Assembly: GCA_016283775.1 (NCBI GenBank)
Contig: JAEENL010000102.1
Location: forward strand, 1-56,158
Direction of reading: 5' to 3'
Source: Lachnospiraceae bacterium
Lineage (GTDB): Bacteria > Bacillota > Clostridia > Lachnospirales > Lachnospiraceae
DNA length: 56,158 nucleotides
Shown here: piece after piece, positions 51,579 through 56,158 of the stretch
Layout: each line of letters opens with the position of its first letter
Numbering within the stretch: the first letter of the stretch is position 1
Position numbers and translations under genes: made by a program
Notes under the pieces: generated by a model
Seen by the model: only the letters and a program-made list of their open reading frames with translations
Told to the model about the DNA's origin: nothing
Database searches by the model: none

Positions 51579-52715
51579 TCAGCTTATCACTTCATAAAAC
51601 TGTTTAAGCGCTGTTTTATTGTGTTCTTTTTCGTCATAGTCATAATCGAGAGGCACTCTCCCGTCCATGAACGCAAGCAGCGCACAGACGATGCCTTCTT
51701 CGGTGCTGTCGGTCACAAACTGTCCCTTGTCGATAAGGCATCCCTCCACTGTCGAAAATCTCCCGAGTATCAAAGGGAGCCCAAGTGCTCTTGCTTCCCC
51801 GATCACCATCGGCAGCCCTTCGTGAAGAGAAGGCAGTATAAAACAGGTACACTGCTTCATTACAGCATAAGGGTTTTTAAGCGCTCCGGTCATGATAATA
51901 CTGCCGTCCGGGGAAAGTTTTTCGGAAAGCGCTTTCTCTTCTTCAAAGTCCGGGCCGGATCCAATGATCACAAGCCTGGTCTCAGGATATTCTTCATGAA
52001 ACTCCGAAAAAGCCCTTATCAGCGCTTTGTGATTTTTTTCGACACTGCATCTTCCGACGGTCACAAAGGAAACAGTGTCCTCGGGAAGCGTAAGCGCAGG
52101 GGCTTTTTCCGCTTCACTAAGCACTTTTTCTCCGTCGAAAAGATTGTCAACATATACGAATTTTTCCGGAGCGATGCCGTATCTTTCCGACAGATTCTCA
52201 CGATTTACTTTGTTCACGCCTTTTCCGCACGAAACCACACAGTCAAACCGGTCGTATGTCTTAAACGTCCGTATCAGCCATGGGGAACGTCTCGTATACT
52301 CGCCGTACATGTCATTGTGCAGCCATATCAGGTGTTTTGCTTTGATCGCAAGGAGCATGTGGGCATAATAGAGATTGTACCCGTCAAAATCGATACATAC
52401 GTCAAATTGCCTGTTTCCGAAAAGCTCTCTGATGTCCCGGTCGATCAGCTTTTTGTAAAGCCCTGTCTTTTCCGCGGGTATTCCGGTCTTTCTCACAGTC
52501 TGTTCCATCGCGGCATGGTACAGAGATGTGTCCTTCTCTATGATCTCGATCTTTTCATCAAGAGCCTCTCTTATATAGTCCGCGCTGTATTTCCTGCTTT
52601 TTACGAGGAGGAGCGTCACGTGGTGCTCAGACAGATCGATGTTTTTAAGCAGGTTTAGAAGCGCTGTCGTTATCCCGTTTTTCTTTGGTTTTCCCCTGAA
52701 GATGAGTATGTTCAT
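51579..52715 (-). CDS. GT4-type glycosyltransferase
   Basis: 378 residues. A cell-surface sugar transferase with two Rossmann halves: an acceptor-side N-terminal region (NILIFRGKPKKNGITTALLNLL) and a donor-side C-terminal region with FVTVGRCSVEKNHKALI and ILPSLHEGLPMVIGEARALGLP. It matches the C-terminal half of the next gene, sharing IDFDGYNLYYAHMLL and LIWLHNDMYGEYTRR. The ATG overlaps the previous stop (ATGA). It is the last gene of the visible wall-polymer operon. Linkage and sugar are unknown. Confidence 0.9.
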   Translation of the reverse strand: MNILIFRGKPKKNGITTALLNLLKNIDLSEHHVTLLLVKSRKYSADYIREALDEKIEIIEKDTSLYHAAMEQTVRKTGIPAEKTGLYKKLIDRDIRELFGNRQFDVCIDFDGYNLYYAHMLLAIKAKHLIWLHNDMYGEYTRRSPWLIRTFKTYDRFDCVVSCGKGVNKVNRENLSERYGIAPEKFVYVDNLFDGEKVLSEAEKAPALTLPEDTVSFVTVGRCSVEKNHKALIRAFSEFHEEYPETRLVIIGSGPDFEEEKALSEKLSPDGSIIMTGALKNPYAVMKQCTCFILPSLHEGLPMVIGEARALGLPLILGRFSTVEGCLIDKGQFVTDSTEEGIVCALLAFMDGRVPLDYDYDEKEHNKTALKQFYEVIS

Positions 52716-55255
52716 ACCGCTTTTTCCAATACGTCGTAAAACTCATTTACGGCTCTTTTGTTAAACTCGGAATAGTTGAAATCATATCCTGCGGGCACTT
52801 TTCCCTCGGCAAACGCCTTAAGTCCGTTGAAGATGTCATCTTCCTCATGCCCTATGAGCAGCTGTCCGTTTTCCGTCATAACTCCGGAAACGGAGGAAAA
52901 GTCGGAAACGATGACAGGCAGCTTAAGCGCCCTTGCTTCGTGGACCACCACAGGCTGTCCTTCGTGAAGCGAAGGAAGGATAAAGCAGTCGCAGTGTTTC
53001 ATCACGACGTACGGGTTTACCACATGTCCCGGTATCATGACACATTCTGTAAGACCAAGGCTTTCCGTGAGTTTTTGAAGGTCTTCTCTCAGCACGCCGT
53101 CACCGAGTATATAGAGATATGCGTTTTTATACTCATCATGAAAGCGTCTGAATGCTTTTATCAGGCACTCGTGATTCTTTTCCGGGCTGAGCCTGCCTAT
53201 AGTTACGAATCTTATGTTCCTGTCCCCGTTTTCGTCAGTCTCCGGGACATATTTCATATATTCCGCGTCAAAATCCTCGCGAAGGATCTCGCCGCCCTTT
53301 ACGTAGGTCTCGGTAAAATAAGCTTCATGCACGAGATATGCGGGTTTATTGTCCACTTCCGAAATATGCTCGTCCGAAGACAGTTCGATCACTCGATTGA
53401 AATCTATAAGGTTGTCAGCATGAGTGAGCTTTTTCCCGTCTATATAGGTGTCGCACATCTTCTCGCGGTTTACCTTCATTATCTCGTTTCCGCAGGCGAC
53501 CACCTTGTCGTAATACTTGTATAACTTGAATATCTTTAAAAGCCACTCGTATTTCGTGCGGTATTCCTCATACATGTCGTTGTGGAGCCATATGTATTTC
53601 GGAACATCTTTGTTCTGTAAAAGCATCAGCTGGTAGAAATAGTTATATCCCTCAAAATCCACGATGCGGTCAAAATGCATGCCGCCGTAGCACCGCTTCC
53701 ACTCCCTTTTGTATACCTCATGGAAAGGCGTTCTCATGCCGAAACGGTTTCTCATGCGGTGCGCGATGTTTTCAAAGAGAGTCATGTTGAAAGTGCTGTT
53801 CCTGTAGATCACGCGCACCGCAGGGTTTATCCTCTGATAGAGCTTTACCTTTCTGTCTTCCGGGCACGATGTGATCATGGCAGTGACATCATATTTACTA
53901 TAGTCGATATTGTCGAGAAGATTCACAAAGGCTGTGGAAATGCCGTTTGTAAGCATTTTTCCGCGCGAAATGAATATGCGCGTCTTTTCGTGAGAGACCT
54001 TGATAAGGTTCATGCCTTCGGTCTTTCCAAAGAATACCGTATCTATGATCTTTCTGCTTATGCCGCCCTTTCTTCCGGCATCGGCAAAAGCCTTGACTTC
54101 AGCGTATTTTTCCCGCCATTCGTCACAGACTTTATCGATATCACGGATATTTGCCGCGATTCCTTCGATATTCTCGGAAACGGGTCCCGGAAGGTGATCA
54201 AGCCCATGATACATGCCTCTTTCGGCCTTGTAGCTCTCCACATCCTCGATGTAAAAAAGCACAGGGTGGTCTGTCGCAAGGTAATCATAAAAAATGCTCG
54301 AAAAGTCACTCACAAGTATGTCTGTCACCGAAAGGATCTCGTTTGCGTCGATCATCGCAGGAACAAAAAAGCCGGCCTTCATCCTGTCTCCGGCAAGCTG
54401 GAAGACACGCTGATGAGGCTTTACAAGTATCTGATATTTACTTGTGTCTATAAGGCTTTCAAGCTTCTTTTTGAACTCAAAATAGCAGTCCACTCCGGCT
54501 TCGGCGTGTGCATAGTTCACGCCCTTCCAGGTGGGCGCGTAAAGGATTATCTGCTTGTTTTCGTCTATCTCTGTCCCGAGAGCCCGGAGTTTTCTGTATA
54601 TCTCCTGCCTTTTGAAACGGAACAGTATATCGAGCCTGGGATACCCTTCCTCGATGATACGCCCATCATACATTCCGTCAAGCTTGTAGGCTTTTTTGTA
54701 GATCTCCGTAAGGAACGGGGAAGCAGACACCATATAGTCCGAAGCCATAAAGTTCTTAAGGACGTTTGAGACCTCGACCGCGCCATCGGGCATATCATAT
54801 CCGAGAGTCTTTAAAGGGATCCCGTGCCAGGTGTTCACATATATCTGTCCGTCCTTTTTTGTGAAAAAAGACGGGAAGGAAACATTGTTTATGAGATATT
54901 TTGCGGAGGCAAGGTACTTTATGTAGGAAAAAAAGCCGTAATGTATGAATCTTACATTCCTGTGGTCTTTATATTCCTGCTTCAGTCGCTTTAACTCTTT
55001 CTGGTTTTCTATGGCCCAGATATGCGAAAAGTCTTTAAGCCTTTCATCGGAAAGCGCTTCAAGGAAAAGCGCGTAAGGACCGCAGAGCATCCCTCTTCCG
55101 AAAAACGACTCGTAAAGTATGGTCTTTTCCTGTATCTTTCTGTGCTTGTAAGCTCCCGCATAGAGCGTTCTTCTCACCATGTTGAGGCTGAAATAGTTCT
55201 TTACGAACTTAAAGCCGCCGGTGAACATTTTAAAAATCTTTTTTATCGTTTTCAT
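52712..55255 (-). CDS. Fusion of CDP-glycerol glycerophosphotransferase and GT4 glycosyltransferase
   Basis: 847 residues. The N-terminal half (about 1-430) is a TagB/TagF-type glycerophosphotransferase (YVNTWHGIPLKTLG, ILYAPTWKG, VKPHQRVF, and DILVSDFSSIFYDYLA). The C-terminal half (about 440-847) is a GT4 transferase (FVTIGRLSPEKNHECLI, ILPSLHEGQPVVVHEARALKLP). One protein could thus add a glycerol phosphate and a sugar in teichoic-acid-like polymer synthesis. The GT half is paralogous to the next gene. Start and end overlap its neighbours by 4 bases each. The N-terminus has a basic amphipathic segment suggesting membrane contact. Confidence 0.92.
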   Translation of the reverse strand: MKTIKKIFKMFTGGFKFVKNYFSLNMVRRTLYAGAYKHRKIQEKTILYESFFGRGMLCGPYALFLEALSDERLKDFSHIWAIENQKELKRLKQEYKDHRNVRFIHYGFFSYIKYLASAKYLINNVSFPSFFTKKDGQIYVNTWHGIPLKTLGYDMPDGAVEVSNVLKNFMASDYMVSASPFLTEIYKKAYKLDGMYDGRIIEEGYPRLDILFRFKRQEIYRKLRALGTEIDENKQIILYAPTWKGVNYAHAEAGVDCYFEFKKKLESLIDTSKYQILVKPHQRVFQLAGDRMKAGFFVPAMIDANEILSVTDILVSDFSSIFYDYLATDHPVLFYIEDVESYKAERGMYHGLDHLPGPVSENIEGIAANIRDIDKVCDEWREKYAEVKAFADAGRKGGISRKIIDTVFFGKTEGMNLIKVSHEKTRIFISRGKMLTNGISTAFVNLLDNIDYSKYDVTAMITSCPEDRKVKLYQRINPAVRVIYRNSTFNMTLFENIAHRMRNRFGMRTPFHEVYKREWKRCYGGMHFDRIVDFEGYNYFYQLMLLQNKDVPKYIWLHNDMYEEYRTKYEWLLKIFKLYKYYDKVVACGNEIMKVNREKMCDTYIDGKKLTHADNLIDFNRVIELSSDEHISEVDNKPAYLVHEAYFTETYVKGGEILREDFDAEYMKYVPETDENGDRNIRFVTIGRLSPEKNHECLIKAFRRFHDEYKNAYLYILGDGVLREDLQKLTESLGLTECVMIPGHVVNPYVVMKHCDCFILPSLHEGQPVVVHEARALKLPVIVSDFSSVSGVMTENGQLLIGHEEDDIFNGLKAFAEGKVPAGYDFNYSEFNKRAVNEFYDVLEKAV

Positions 55256-56158
55256 TTTTCTCCGGAGCGCATTTCGGTGAGCAGTGCTTCAAACTGCGAA
55301 AGCGCGTCGATATCATATTTCTCGTAATCCACGTTCATGGGGCGGATCTTTCCCGAAAGGAGATCGGTAAGGCCCTGTTCAATGCCCTCAATGCTGCTGT
55401 CCACAAGCGTCCCGCCGTATTCCTTAAAGAATCCGCGCGGTCCCACTATGTCGGTGCTCACCACGGGAAGCCCCAGGATATCAGCCTCTGCGAGCACCAG
55501 TCCAAAGCCTTCATAGAAGGAGCTCAGGATGAAGCCGTCACAGTTTTTGATGATCGGGAAGGGATTCGGGATGTTCATGACAAGCGTCACATGATCCTTT
55601 AAGCCGTTTTCTTTGACCGCTTCTATGGTCTTTTCGTAATAGTCAAACTGGGAAACACCGCCCGCTATGATAAGTTCTGTGTCAGGGAACTTGGGAAGGA
55701 TGTTTTTAAATGCCTCAAGAAGGCGCAGATGCCCTTTTTCGGGAGAAAACCTGCCCACATTCACGATCTTTTTCCTGTCCGACTGAAGCACCTTTTTAAG
55801 ATGCTGCTCGCTCGGGAAGATGACGGTATCCTTTCCGGGTTCTATGGGAAGCTCCGCTTTTACCATCACAGACTTGTAATCTATAAGGTTTTTGCAGACT
55901 CTGATGTTTTTTCTGCATGGTCCCGCAAATACAGCGGTGGGCTCCACGATGTCATCGGTCACTGCAACGACCCTGTCATAATTACTGTAACAGAACTTTA
56001 AGACATCAGGCTCCACGGCACGCTTTATGGTCGTTTCCATCGTCATGTCGTTATGGACAAAAATAGCTTTTCCGCCGGGGTGTTTCGTGAACATCATGCT
56101 GGTCTCGCGTTCATAGCCGTTGAACTGTATGATGGTATCGATGCGCATCCTGTCAAAG
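55252..56158 (-). CDS. GT4-type glycosyltransferase, C-terminal part (runs off the right edge)
   Basis: About 302 residues visible; the frame is open at the window end, so the N-terminus is missing. It contains TIIQFNGYERETSMMF, VHNDMTMETT, IVNVGRFSPEKGHLRLLEAF and ILSSFYEGFGLVLAEADILGLP, all GT4 donor-side motifs. FNGY and the HNDM block match the GT halves of the two genes downstream, so it is a third paralog and may also be fused to a glycerophosphotransferase. Its stop overlaps the next start (ATGA). Confidence 0.87.
   Translation of the reverse strand, partial: FDRMRIDTIIQFNGYERETSMMFTKHPGGKAIFVHNDMTMETTIKRAVEPDVLKFCYSNYDRVVAVTDDIVEPTAVFAGPCRKNIRVCKNLIDYKSVMVKAELPIEPGKDTVIFPSEQHLKKVLQSDRKKIVNVGRFSPEKGHLRLLEAFKNILPKFPDTELIIAGGVSQFDYYEKTIEAVKENGLKDHVTLVMNIPNPFPIIKNCDGFILSSFYEGFGLVLAEADILGLPVVSTDIVGPRGFFKEYGGTLVDSSIEGIEQGLTDLLSGKIRPMNVDYEKYDIDALSQFEALLTEMRSGEK

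Overview
The window looks like a chromosomal segment of a flagellated, Gram-positive member of the Clostridia, most probably Lachnospiraceae. The evidence is a T-box leader on thrS, a SigD-type flagellin promoter, a DUF5688-like protein, YicC next to RpoZ, a gap-pgk-tpiA-gpmI glycolytic cluster, an RqcH-type NFACT protein, teichoic-acid-like glycerophosphotransferase genes, and no outer-membrane genes. The genus cannot be settled from the sequence. Nearly everything is on the minus strand; the exceptions are a small acidic protein with argH (38.0-39.7 kb) and a class A penicillin-binding protein (44.2-47.0 kb).

Layout, read in minus-strand order within each block. 1-5 kb: secG, rnr, smpB, a GT2-GtrA glycosyltransferase and ssrA (tmRNA), a ribosome-rescue and RNA-decay block, then the start of an HlyD-like lipoprotein at the left edge. 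5-9 kb: thrS with a complete T-box leader (specifier ACC), preceded by an unusual sigma factor carrying a long C-terminal extension. 9-11.5 kb: flagellin under a near-perfect SigD promoter, followed by a discoidin (F5/8 type C)-like protein in the same transcription unit. 11.6-16.6 kb: gap, pgk, tpiA, gpmI with a structured leader and hairpins in every intergenic gap. 16.6-20.1 kb: two G3E (CobW-like) GTPases, one with a His/Asp/Glu-rich insert built from a 57-bp tandem repeat and one fused to a DUF1980-like domain, then yicC and rpoZ (gmk absent between them). 20.1-23.0 kb: a DUF5688-like protein and rqcH.

23.0-37.8 kb is the accessory highlight: one long operon for a divergent Tad/type IV-pilus-like export system. 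In order it has a CpaB-like protein, two soluble proteins, a CpaE/MinD-like protein with a damaged P-loop, a CpaF-like ATPase, a fused TadB/TadC-like membrane protein, two paralogous pilin-like proteins, three small membrane proteins (two of them very short) and a TadE-like protein. It ends with two large secreted proteins with InlB-type B repeats. The last of these is split by one in-frame TAA. 38.0-44.1 kb: argH, then a polyamine-type potABCD importer whose ATPase has a duplicated Ig-like insert in its C-terminal domain. 44-51.6 kb: the penicillin-binding protein, then leuS with a PHP phosphoesterase, a phosphoribosyltransferase-like protein and LicD downstream. 51.6-56.2 kb: translationally coupled wall-polymer glycosyltransferases running off the right edge.

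Together the window combines housekeeping functions (translation, rescue, glycolysis, arginine and polyamine metabolism) with cell-surface construction: flagellum, Tad-like export with B-repeat adhesin candidates, peptidoglycan synthesis, phosphocholine-type decoration and teichoic-acid-like polymers. No CRISPR array, insertion sequence, prophage or rRNA/tRNA gene other than tmRNA was seen.
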